A stretch of DNA of 64,000 nucleotides from CALCLY01 sp900552775. GTDB taxonomy: Bacteria; Bacillota; Clostridia; UMGS1883; UMGS1540. Of the stretch, positions 57,161 to 64,000 are shown piece after piece (position 1 is the stretch's first letter; the number at the start of each line of letters is the position of its first letter). The DNA is taken from NCBI GenBank assembly GCA_937966555.1, contig CALCLY010000017.1, forward strand, positions 178,763-242,762, given 5' to 3'. The notes under the pieces are model-generated. The model ran no database searches. It was given only the letters and a program-made list of their open reading frames with translations, and was not told the DNA's origin. The translations under genes were made by a program, and so were the position numbers.

Positions 57161-57739
57161 TTATAGAACCTCCTTATTAACGCTGTCTTCGCATGAGCGC
57201 ATTGCAAGAATTGTGTCGGAAAGAAGTTTATCAAGCTCCCAGCCGAGCATTGCCGCTCCTTCTTTTATAACATCCCTTGAACATCCTGCGGCAAATTTTT
57301 TGTCTTTGAATTTCTTTTTCAGACTTGAAAGTTCCATATCTTTTGTGCTTTTTGAAGGGCGCATTCTTGCCGCCGCACCGATGAGTCCCGTGAGTTCATC
57401 CGTTGCAAAAAGCACTTTCTCCATCTCATGTTGAGGCAAAACATCGCAGCAAATTCCGTAGCCATGAGAGCATACTGCATGAACAATATCGTCCGACGCG
57501 TTTATTTCAGCCAAAAGTTCGGGCGCCTTTTTGCAGTGAAGATCCGGAAAACACTCAAAATCAACATCATGCAAAAGTCCGCAAACTGCCCAAAAATCCG
57601 CATCGTCTTCGTAACCAAGCGTTTCTGCAAAGTAACGCATAACCCCTTCAACAGTGAGTGCATGAAGAATATGAAAATCTTCCTTGTTGTATTTTTTCAA
57701 AAGAGCCATAGCCTCGTCTCTTGTAATATTCAGTTCCAT
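57161..57739 (-). CDS. HD-domain hydrolase
   Basis: Protein of 192 aa after AAGGAACGG. HILHALTVEGVMRYFAETLG, then CGLLHDVDFECFPDLHC (the HD pair) and VHAVCSHGYGICCD (distal His) give the metal site of HD phosphohydrolases; VLFATDELTGLIGAAA is typical of the small HDIG group. Probable nucleotide or phosphate-ester hydrolase. Operon with the nitroreductase. Confidence 0.85.
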   Translation of the reverse strand: MELNITRDEAMALLKKYNKEDFHILHALTVEGVMRYFAETLGYEDDADFWAVCGLLHDVDFECFPDLHCKKAPELLAEINASDDIVHAVCSHGYGICCDVLPQHEMEKVLFATDELTGLIGAAARMRPSKSTKDMELSSLKKKFKDKKFAAGCSRDVIKEGAAMLGWELDKLLSDTILAMRSCEDSVNKEVL

Positions 57740-57776
57740 AACAACTACCGTTCCTTTCGATTGTAAAACGCATTAG

Positions 57777-57816
57777 TGGGCTGTTTAAAAAGTCGGTTGA
57801 CTTTTTAAACAGCCCA
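57777..57816. terminator. 18-bp stem terminator after htrA
   Basis: TGGGCTGTTTAAAAAGTC and GACTTTTTAAACAGCCCA with loop GGTT; the plus strand continues TTTTTT. It separates the HtrA gene from the HD/nitroreductase operon. Confidence 0.7.
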
Positions 57817-57861
57817 TTTTTTCAATGAGATAGCAAGAAAAGGTGTATTTTTTTTGAAAAA

Positions 57862-59187
57862 TCACTGTTTTGTTTTTGCCGGTATATCCTCGCCGAGTGT
57901 GACCGAAAGCTCTAACTGCTGTCCGTCACGGTTTACGGTAAGCTTTATAACATCTCCCGCTTTATGCTGATCTCTTATATTGTTAAGCGTTTCCGCCGCA
58001 TCTATCTTTGTACCGTCGCAGGAAATAACTATATCGCCTTTTTGTATTCCGGCTTTTTCGGCACCGCTGCCAGGTGTAACTTCAACAACAAACAAACCTG
58101 CTGAAGCCAGATTGTAGTAATAAGCCTCCTGCTCTGTTACAAATCTTGTGCTCAAGCCGATGAGCGGGCGGCCTTTAACATATCCGTAGTTCATAATGTC
58201 TTCAATAACCGGTTTAGCTTCGCTTATCGGAATTGCAAATCCCATTCCCTCAACACCGTCGGATGAAACTTTAACGGAGTTTATGCCGATTACCTGACCG
58301 TATTCGTTAACAAGTGCACCGCCTGAATTTCCGGGGTTTATCGCAGCATCTGTCTGAATCATTTTATATGTTCTGTTTGAAACCGTAACGGTTCTGTTTA
58401 CCGCACTTATAATACCTTTTGAAAGTGAACCCGCAAATTCAAGTCCGAGCGGATTGCCTATGGCAACAACCGTTTCTCCGGCTTCAAGGTTTGTGCTGTC
58501 TCCGAGCACTGCCGGGGTGAGGTTCTGCGCGTCTATTTTGATTACCGCAAGATCTGTTCTCTCATCACTGCCAACGAGTGTTGCATCGTACTCTTCGCCG
58601 GTGTTCAAAACAACTTTAACCGAGCTTGCACCTTCAATAACGTGATAATTTGTTACTATGTGACCGTTATTTGTAAAAATAATTCCCGAGCCGCTGCCCG
58701 TTGGAACTTCTTTCTGGAAGAATCCCTGCGACTCCACCTGACTTACTATTCCGACAACGGATGGTCCTACGGTTTTTCCTATTTCAACAGTTGTAAGCGG
58801 TTTTAAATCTTCAGAGTTGTAAGTTACGGGTGAAACCGTCTGAGAACTGTCTGTTGTCTGTGTGGTGCCGAACGCAAAGTGACCGCCGCTTAAAGTATTT
58901 ATGCCTTTTGATATAAACGGCGTTGCAACAGATACAACAAGCGCTCCTGCAACTGCGCTTGCAAAAGCCACAAGCCATGTTTTTGTATGTCTTTGTTTTT
59001 TTCTGATCTTTTTCTTGATTCTGGAAACAGGAACAAGACATGATTCGTGTGTGTCATAGCGATATGTTCCGTCGTCATTCTGACCGAAGAATGTCTGCTG
59101 ACCGTCTGCGTTACTCCGGCTGTCTTCTATCGGCACAAAACCGTTAGCTTCGAAGTTCATTTTTTCTTTATCGGTATATTCTCTCAT
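57862..59187 (-). CDS. HtrA/DegP-type membrane-anchored serine protease
   Basis: Protein of 441 aa, start MREYTDKEKMNFE (59187), 9 nt after AAGGAG. A cytoplasmic head of ~75 residues leads to one membrane helix (LVAFASAVAGALVVSVATP). Trypsin-like domain: His in HIVTNYHVIEGAS, Asp in ERTDLAVIKID, Ser in AAINPGNSGGALVN. A C-terminal PDZ domain has RPLIGLSTRFVTEQEAYYY and GSGAEKAGIQKGDIVISCDG. Surface protein quality control. It lies downstream of a two-component system, a common regulatory link. Confidence 0.95.
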   Translation of the reverse strand: MREYTDKEKMNFEANGFVPIEDSRSNADGQQTFFGQNDDGTYRYDTHESCLVPVSRIKKKIRKKQRHTKTWLVAFASAVAGALVVSVATPFISKGINTLSGGHFAFGTTQTTDSSQTVSPVTYNSEDLKPLTTVEIGKTVGPSVVGIVSQVESQGFFQKEVPTGSGSGIIFTNNGHIVTNYHVIEGASSVKVVLNTGEEYDATLVGSDERTDLAVIKIDAQNLTPAVLGDSTNLEAGETVVAIGNPLGLEFAGSLSKGIISAVNRTVTVSNRTYKMIQTDAAINPGNSGGALVNEYGQVIGINSVKVSSDGVEGMGFAIPISEAKPVIEDIMNYGYVKGRPLIGLSTRFVTEQEAYYYNLASAGLFVVEVTPGSGAEKAGIQKGDIVISCDGTKIDAAETLNNIRDQHKAGDVIKLTVNRDGQQLELSVTLGEDIPAKTKQ

Positions 59188-59292
59188 ACAAAACATCTCC
59201 TTAAATCTTTTGTTATTTTTATATTATCAGATAATTGTTATCAATGTATGAACAAAGTTTAAAAAATTTTTATTGTTATTTTTAAGAAACTT

Positions 59293-60705
59293 TTACGCTT
59301 TTTTCAAAGTAAATGTAAAACGTGCCCATTTGTTCTTTTCACTCTCAACCCAAATCTTTTCATCATGGGCGGCTATTATCCCCTGAACAAGGTAAAGTCC
59401 CAGACCCATACCCTTTTTGTCATAACTTCTCGATTTATCTGTTTTATAAAAACGCTCCCAGATATGCAGAAGTTCGTCGGGCTCTATTCCAATTCCGGAA
59501 TTCTCGATTGAAATTTCAATTTTTCCGTTATGGCGCTTTACGGCGATTTTTATATAACCGTTTTGATAGTTAAACTTTATTGCATTGTCAAAAAGATTTG
59601 TAACCACTCGCTGCACAGTGTCTTTATCTGCAAGCACCGGTTCGTTTTCGTTTTCGAAATCAATATCAATGTCCAGTGCCTTTTCATTTATCCTGCTTTC
59701 GAATTTTAAAATTGTTATGCGTATAAGTTCGTTAATATCAAATTCCCTGATATTAAGCTGCATTGTGCCGGCGTCTATTCTTGCAAGCTGCAAAAGCTCC
59801 GTAACAAGGCGCGCAAGTCTTTTGGTTTCATCAAGTACAATTTTGAGATACGTATCCCGTTTTTCCGGCGGAATTGTTCCATCCATGATTCCTTCAACAA
59901 AACCGGAAATGGTGGTCATAGGCGTGCGAAGCTCGTGCGAAACATTTGCTATAAAGCTTGAACGCATATCCTCAAGACTTTTCAGACTTTCAACCATGGC
60001 GTTGAAATTTGCCGAAAGCTCCGCCATCTCGCTGTCCCCGTCCGTGGATACCTTGACATCGAAATTTCCGTTTGCAACGGCTTTTGCCGCATTGTTCAAA
60101 TCCATTATCGGCTTCGATGCCTTCCTGGAGTAGATATACGAAATTACCATCGCAACAATTATCGCTGTTGTTATGGCGGAAATTGTTATTCTGAAAATGT
60201 GATACTTATACCTGTTAATCTCCGGCATCGGCATCGCAAGGTATGTTGCCCCGACAATCTCGTCGCCGAAAGCAAGCGGCACACCTACGGTTAAAAACGT
60301 GTGATTATACAAGCCGTCAAGATTGCCGACCTCAACTGTTTTTTTGCCACTTAAAACCTTCTGTGCAAAAGCAGCATCGATTTTGCTCATGTTGACAGTC
60401 TCCGAAGCGTTATCGCTTGAAATAACATTTCCTCTGCGGTCGACTATGTATATTATGCCGCGGATTCTGTTGCTCACATTTCTAAGCGACATCTTGTAAA
60501 AATCCTCCACAGCGTCGTTACGGTTGTTTATGTAAAAAACCGTCATTTGATTTACTCTGTCCGCCTCCTCGGTCAGCGTGCGGCTTCTGTCATTTACTAT
60601 GTATCCGCTCAGGAGTCCCAAAAGAAGCATGGATGTCACTATAATAACAATAACCGTTATTATAATGTTTAAAAGCATAAGCCTTGAATAAAAAGATTTA
60701 AACAC
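59293..60705 (-). CDS. Sensor histidine kinase
   Basis: Protein of 470 aa with a GTG start after AGGTG. Two membrane helices (~10-35 and ~170-192) flank an extracellular sensing loop of ~130 residues. HAMP (NAAKAVANGNFDVKVSTDGD), then HisKA FIANVSHELRTPMTTISGF (His), and HATPase boxes VVTNLFDNAIKFNY (N), GIGIEPDELLHIWERF (G1/F) and DKKGMGLGLYLV (G2). It starts 10 nt after the response-regulator stop and forms a pair with it. Confidence 0.93.
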   Translation of the reverse strand: MFKSFYSRLMLLNIIITVIVIIVTSMLLLGLLSGYIVNDRSRTLTEEADRVNQMTVFYINNRNDAVEDFYKMSLRNVSNRIRGIIYIVDRRGNVISSDNASETVNMSKIDAAFAQKVLSGKKTVEVGNLDGLYNHTFLTVGVPLAFGDEIVGATYLAMPMPEINRYKYHIFRITISAITTAIIVAMVISYIYSRKASKPIMDLNNAAKAVANGNFDVKVSTDGDSEMAELSANFNAMVESLKSLEDMRSSFIANVSHELRTPMTTISGFVEGIMDGTIPPEKRDTYLKIVLDETKRLARLVTELLQLARIDAGTMQLNIREFDINELIRITILKFESRINEKALDIDIDFENENEPVLADKDTVQRVVTNLFDNAIKFNYQNGYIKIAVKRHNGKIEISIENSGIGIEPDELLHIWERFYKTDKSRSYDKKGMGLGLYLVQGIIAAHDEKIWVESEKNKWARFTFTLKKA

Positions 60706-60715
60706 AAGTATTCAC

Positions 60716-61402
60716 CTATTTTACTTCAAATTTGTATCCGACACCCCAAACTGTTTTTAAAGACCAGTTTTCATTTGCGCCTTCAAGCTTTTCGCGAAGT
60801 CTTTTCACATGAACATCAACCGTTCTGGAATCGCCGTAATAATCAAAATCCCAAACTTCTTCAAGAAGCTGCTCTCGCGTAAACACACGGTTTGGGTGCG
60901 AAGCGAGGAAGTACAAAAGCTCAAGTTCTTTCGGAGGAACATCCAGCGTTTTTCCCTCAATCTGAAGTTCGTAATTTGTGATACTTATGTAAAGTCCGGG
61001 ATACGAAACTTCTTTTTTATCCGCAGACTCCTTGACATCATATCGTCTCAAAACAGCCTTTACCCTTGCTGCAAGCTCTTTTGTCTCAAAAGGTTTTACG
61101 ATATAGTCATCCGCTCCCATTTCAAGACCCAAGACCTTGTCGAATGTTTCTCCTTTTGCAGTAAGCATAATAATCGGTACGTTGCTTGATGTGCGTATTT
61201 CTCTGCACACGCTTATTCCGTCAAGTTTGGGAAGCATCAGGTCAAGCACAAGCAAATCAGGTGAAAAGGATTTAAAGCGCGCAAGCGCTTCTTCACCGTC
61301 GTAAGCGTATTCAACGGCAAAGCCTTCTTTTTTTAAGTACAAGCCTATAAGCTCACATATGTTTTTATCGTCATCAACTACAAGTATTTTAACGTTTGAC
61401 AT
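60716..61402 (-). CDS. OmpR-family response regulator
   Basis: Protein of 228 aa after CGGAGATAAG. Receiver: KILVVDDDKNICELIGLYL (acidic pocket), phospho-acceptor Asp in PDLLVLDLMLPKLDG, Thr/Lys in IIMLTAKGE and YIVKPFETKEL. The winged-helix output domain ends SRTVDVHVKRLREKLEG. Controls its own operon and perhaps the adjacent htrA. Confidence 0.94.
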   Translation of the reverse strand: MSNVKILVVDDDKNICELIGLYLKKEGFAVEYAYDGEEALARFKSFSPDLLVLDLMLPKLDGISVCREIRTSSNVPIIMLTAKGETFDKVLGLEMGADDYIVKPFETKELAARVKAVLRRYDVKESADKKEVSYPGLYISITNYELQIEGKTLDVPPKELELLYFLASHPNRVFTREQLLEEVWDFDYYGDSRTVDVHVKRLREKLEGANENWSLKTVWGVGYKFEVK

Positions 61403-61594
61403 ATTCTTATCTCCGTTCCGCCATAAGGCAAATTTTGCTTTTTTCTTATTTTAACATATTAATAACCAAAAGAGAAGATATTTTTTAAAAAAATAATAAA
61501 AATTTTACAAAAAAAATTTTTAACAGTTTCTTAGCAGACTTTTTAAAATTTTTATGTTATAATATTTTATATATATTTTAAAAGGAGGTACAAA

Positions 61595-63118
61595 TTGAAC
61601 CATCATAATGTTTTAAAAGAAAAAATGTCGGAATCGCTTTTTTCCGTATTGCCGATTACGCTGACTGTTATTTTGCTCTGTCTTTTTTGTGTGCCGCTTC
61701 AAAGCGGAATAATGCTATCCTTTTTATTCGGTTCGGTATTAATAGTGGTCGGGATGGGACTTTTCACCCTCGGCTCGGAAATCTCAATGACGCAGATCGG
61801 TAACCAAATCGGCGCCAAAATGACAAAAAGCCGTAAGCTTTGGCTTATTTTGCTTTTAAGTTTTGTGCTGGGAGCAGCGATAACTTTGGCAGAGCCTGAT
61901 TTACAAGTATTGGCAAACAACGCTCCGAATATAGATAAAACGGTGCTTCTTGTAACTGTTTCCGTCGGCGTCGGTTTATTCCTCATGCTGAGTATGATTC
62001 GTATTCTCTTCGGAATAGAACTCAAATGGTTTCTTATAGTATTTTATACAATAATATTTCTTATATCAGCTTTTTCCAATAAAGACTTTTTGTCGGTCGC
62101 TTTCGATTCCGGCGGTGTTACAACCGGTCCCATAACAGTGCCTTTTATAATGGCGCTCGGTGTCGGCGCGGCATCAATAAGAAGCGACTCCAGAGCAAAA
62201 AGCGACAGTTTCGGGCTTGTTGCCTTATGCTCGGTAGGTCCGATATTGGCGGTGCTTATTTTGGGTTTCATATACCAAAACGGCGGAAACGTTTCTTCCG
62301 AATTTTTAATAAGTAAATTTGAAAACACCCGTGAACTGGGTACAGAGTATTTCAAAGCGTTTCCGGTATATTTTAAAGAAGTTGCCGCGGCACTTTTTCC
62401 GATATTTGCTTTTTTTGGGATTTTTCAGATTTTTTCTTTAAAGCTTCATAAACGTATGCTGGCAAAAATAATTTTCGGAATTTTTCTTACATATATCGGT
62501 CTTGTATTATTTCTCACCGGTGTTAATGTCGGGTTTTCACCTTTGGGATATGTGCTCGGTGAAGAAATCGCCTCAAAAGAACTGCTGTGGCTTCTTGTTC
62601 CCATTGCCATGATTATGGGTTGGTTTATTATAAACGCCGAACCCGCCGTTTCTGTCCTTACTAAACAGGTGTCGGAACAAAGCGCGGGTGCCATTTCCGA
62701 AAAAATTATGCGCCGCACTCTTTCTATAGCAATATCCGCTGCAATGGGGCTTGCCATGATACGCGTTATTACGGGAATCTCCATTCTATGGTTTATGATA
62801 CCAGGTTATCTCACGGCGATAGTGCTTTCGTTTTTTGTACCCTCAACATTTACGGCAATTGCATTTGATGCCGGAGGTGTTGCATCGGGACCGCTTACAG
62901 CGACTTTTATGCTGCCGTTTGCAATGGGCGCCTGTACGGCGCTGCAGGGAAACGTAATGAGCGATGCGTTTGGAATTGTTGCAATGGTTGCAATGACTCC
63001 GCTTATAACCGTACAGATTATGGGCGCCCTGTTTCTTACAAAACATCACACCGATGCCGAGGAAGAATCTGTACAATTTGACAATGACGATGTTATAGAA
63101 CTTTGGGAGGTGTCTTAA
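61595..63118 (+). CDS. DUF1538 multi-pass membrane protein
   Basis: Protein of 507 aa, TTG start 6 nt after AAAGGAGG. Two tandem copies of the DUF1538 fold, each with several hydrophobic helices and the marker AFDSGGVTTGPITVPFIMAL (first, ~residue 170) or AFDAGGVASGPLTATFMLP (second, ~residue 425). The internal duplication and the GG-V-xx-GP signature point to an ion or metabolite transporter. DUF1538 genes are often followed by PII-like genes, as here, suggesting regulation by nitrogen or energy status. TATAAT near 61558 may be the promoter. Confidence 0.9.
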   Translation: MNHHNVLKEKMSESLFSVLPITLTVILLCLFCVPLQSGIMLSFLFGSVLIVVGMGLFTLGSEISMTQIGNQIGAKMTKSRKLWLILLLSFVLGAAITLAEPDLQVLANNAPNIDKTVLLVTVSVGVGLFLMLSMIRILFGIELKWFLIVFYTIIFLISAFSNKDFLSVAFDSGGVTTGPITVPFIMALGVGAASIRSDSRAKSDSFGLVALCSVGPILAVLILGFIYQNGGNVSSEFLISKFENTRELGTEYFKAFPVYFKEVAAALFPIFAFFGIFQIFSLKLHKRMLAKIIFGIFLTYIGLVLFLTGVNVGFSPLGYVLGEEIASKELLWLLVPIAMIMGWFIINAEPAVSVLTKQVSEQSAGAISEKIMRRTLSIAISAAMGLAMIRVITGISILWFMIPGYLTAIVLSFFVPSTFTAIAFDAGGVASGPLTATFMLPFAMGACTALQGNVMSDAFGIVAMVAMTPLITVQIMGALFLTKHHTDAEEESVQFDNDDVIELWEVS

Positions 63119-63136
63119 CGTGAAAAATCACGTTAA
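63113..63136 (+). terminator. Hairpin over the DUF1538 stop
   Basis: CTTAACGTG-AAAAAT-CACGTTAAG. A second stem AAATCTCTTATC/GATAAGAGATTT lies at 63166-63204, followed by TAATTA. Both fall in the 131-nt gap before the PII-like gene and may tune readthrough. Confidence 0.55.
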
Positions 63137-63249
63137 GTCATCGTCAGGATTTGATTGCCCGTGCGAAATCTCTTATCATTCCTTGCCTTGCCGATAAGAG
63201 ATTTTAATTACTATTTGTGTCGATGCAAGGCGACGGAATGGAGATTAAA

Positions 63250-63918
63250 ATGGAACTTTATTATGTCTTGAGCATTGTAGACAGGGATCGCGCCGATACC
63301 CTGATAAGCTTACAGCAAAAACTGAATCTTTCGCTTATGTTTGCAAATCTCGGCGAAGGGACTGCGCGCGAAGAGCATTTGTCGCTTCATAATTTGGAGC
63401 CGAGCGAAAAAGCCATCGTTTCAACATTTGCAACAGCCTCTTCGCTTAAAGCGCTCTTTAAAGCCGCAAAGTGGCATTTATATATTGATATACCCGGAAA
63501 CGGAATTATGATGGCAATACCCATAAAAAGTGTTGGCGGAAGAAAAAATCTATCATATATTTTAAACGGCAAAAATGCCGGAGGAGGTAATCCAAGCATG
63601 AACTTTGAATATGAACTTATAGTTGTTATATTAAATGAAGGTTTCTCGGACGAGGTTATGGACGCGGCACGCGGAGCCGGAGCCACCGGTGGCACAATGA
63701 TTCATGCCCGAGGCATGGGAAAAGGAGAAAGCGAGAAATTTCTCGGTGTATCACTGGCGGAAGAAAAAGACATACTGTATATTCTTTCGTCATCAAAAAA
63801 GAAAACCGATATAATAAAAGCAATAACACAAGAATGCGGCACCGATACACCGTGCGGAGCAATTCCTTTTTCTCTTCCCGTTTCCGAAGTGACGGGATTA
63901 AGACGGATTGACGATTAG
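63250..63918 (+). CDS. PII-like signalling protein with two ferredoxin-like halves
   Basis: Protein of 222 aa; start at MELYYVLSIVDR (63250), after GGAG. The C-terminal half is PII/GlnB-like: YELIVVILNEGFSDEVMDAA, GAGATGGTMIHARGMGKGES and KKKTDIIKAITQECGTDTP, with the T-loop-equivalent region short. The N-terminal half looks like a diverged copy (VLSIVDRDRADTLISLQQKL). It probably binds nucleotides and gates the DUF1538 transporter. Confidence 0.8.
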   Translation: MELYYVLSIVDRDRADTLISLQQKLNLSLMFANLGEGTAREEHLSLHNLEPSEKAIVSTFATASSLKALFKAAKWHLYIDIPGNGIMMAIPIKSVGGRKNLSYILNGKNAGGGNPSMNFEYELIVVILNEGFSDEVMDAARGAGATGGTMIHARGMGKGESEKFLGVSLAEEKDILYILSSSKKKTDIIKAITQECGTDTPCGAIPFSLPVSEVTGLRRIDD

Positions 63919-64000
63919 AAAGAAGCTTGCGGCAATATGAACATATTTAGCCACAGCCCGGCAAGGAAGTATTGCCCTGCTAAACATCTTTTTTGCGAAT
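63919..64000. other. End of window, no gene seen
   Basis: An AT-rich tail with a short GC repeat (CCCGGCAAGGAAGTATTGCC region); too short to interpret. Confidence 0.5.

Overview
The window reads as an AT-rich, spore-forming, Gram-positive clostridial chromosome. The evidence is a housekeeping block in Firmicutes order (long-form SRP RNA, dnaX, ybaB/ebfC, recR), AGGAGG-type ribosome binding sites with frequent TTG/GTG starts, S-layer-homology (SLH) surface proteins and a truncated copy of the sporulation regulator spoIIID. A pectin/uronate-degrading SLH-rich gut Clostridia is a plausible guess, but the species cannot be fixed from sequence alone.

Region 1 (1-7.0 kb) is a defence and conflict patch: a type III-like DNA methyltransferase cut by the window edge, a TIR-domain protein, a decayed helicase N-terminus, a Fic protein, a stand-alone AAA ATPase, a DUF4417 gene broken by an in-frame TAG, an orphan polymorphic-toxin module (pre-toxin plus ParB-like domain) and a metallophosphoesterase.

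Region 2 (7.0-27.0 kb) is the highlight. It is a ~20 kb island, all on the minus strand, bounded by two identical 51-bp direct repeats (6888-6938 and 26932-26982). It joins (a) an RNA-repair set: RtcB ligase, a stand-alone nucleotidyltransferase, a Thg1-like 3'-5' polymerase, a small P-loop kinase and a DUF2828/TROVE-vWA Ro60-like protein; (b) an array of nine structured, tRNA-like small RNAs plus one atypical tRNA immediately upstream of the Ro-like gene; (c) a retron (msr-msd RNA and reverse transcriptase) followed by an AAA ATPase, two unknown proteins sharing a module, a MoxR ATPase and a vWA protein; (d) a DEDDh exonuclease; (e) three WYL regulators, a SWIM protein, a Sel1 protein and two tiny proteins. 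Four promoters inside the island, one per transcription unit, carry a related palindromic element exactly over the -35 position, so the retron, the exonuclease, the small-RNA/RtcB operon and the WYL/Thg1 operon look like one regulon. I read it as a stress- or phage-responsive RNA-damage repair system in which the small RNAs are either cargo/scaffold of the Ro-like protein or decoys for anticodon nucleases; that role is inference.

Region 3 (27-31 kb) is a decayed zone: PAS protein, RelB-like protein, fragments of a response regulator, an AraC regulator, an IS256-type transposase, a tyrosine recombinase/IS3 chimera and an SLH protein, around one intact Gfo/Idh/MocA oxidoreductase.

Region 4 (31-53.3 kb) is a surface polysaccharide locus: an AraC regulator divergent from two SLH proteins, two giant heparinase II/III-like proteins, two multi-module jelly-roll proteins and a DUF4838 protein. 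A 452-bp block is identical between two of these genes, showing recent duplication or gene conversion.

Region 5 (53.4-64 kb) is core genome: DUF378 protein, recR, ybaB, dnaX, SRP RNA, nitroreductase, HD protein, HtrA protease, a two-component system, and a DUF1538 membrane protein followed by a PII-like protein.

Several frameshifts in the left half fall in A-homopolymers (helicase remnant, AAA ATPase, Thg1 N-terminus), so some broken genes may reflect sequencing error rather than biology.
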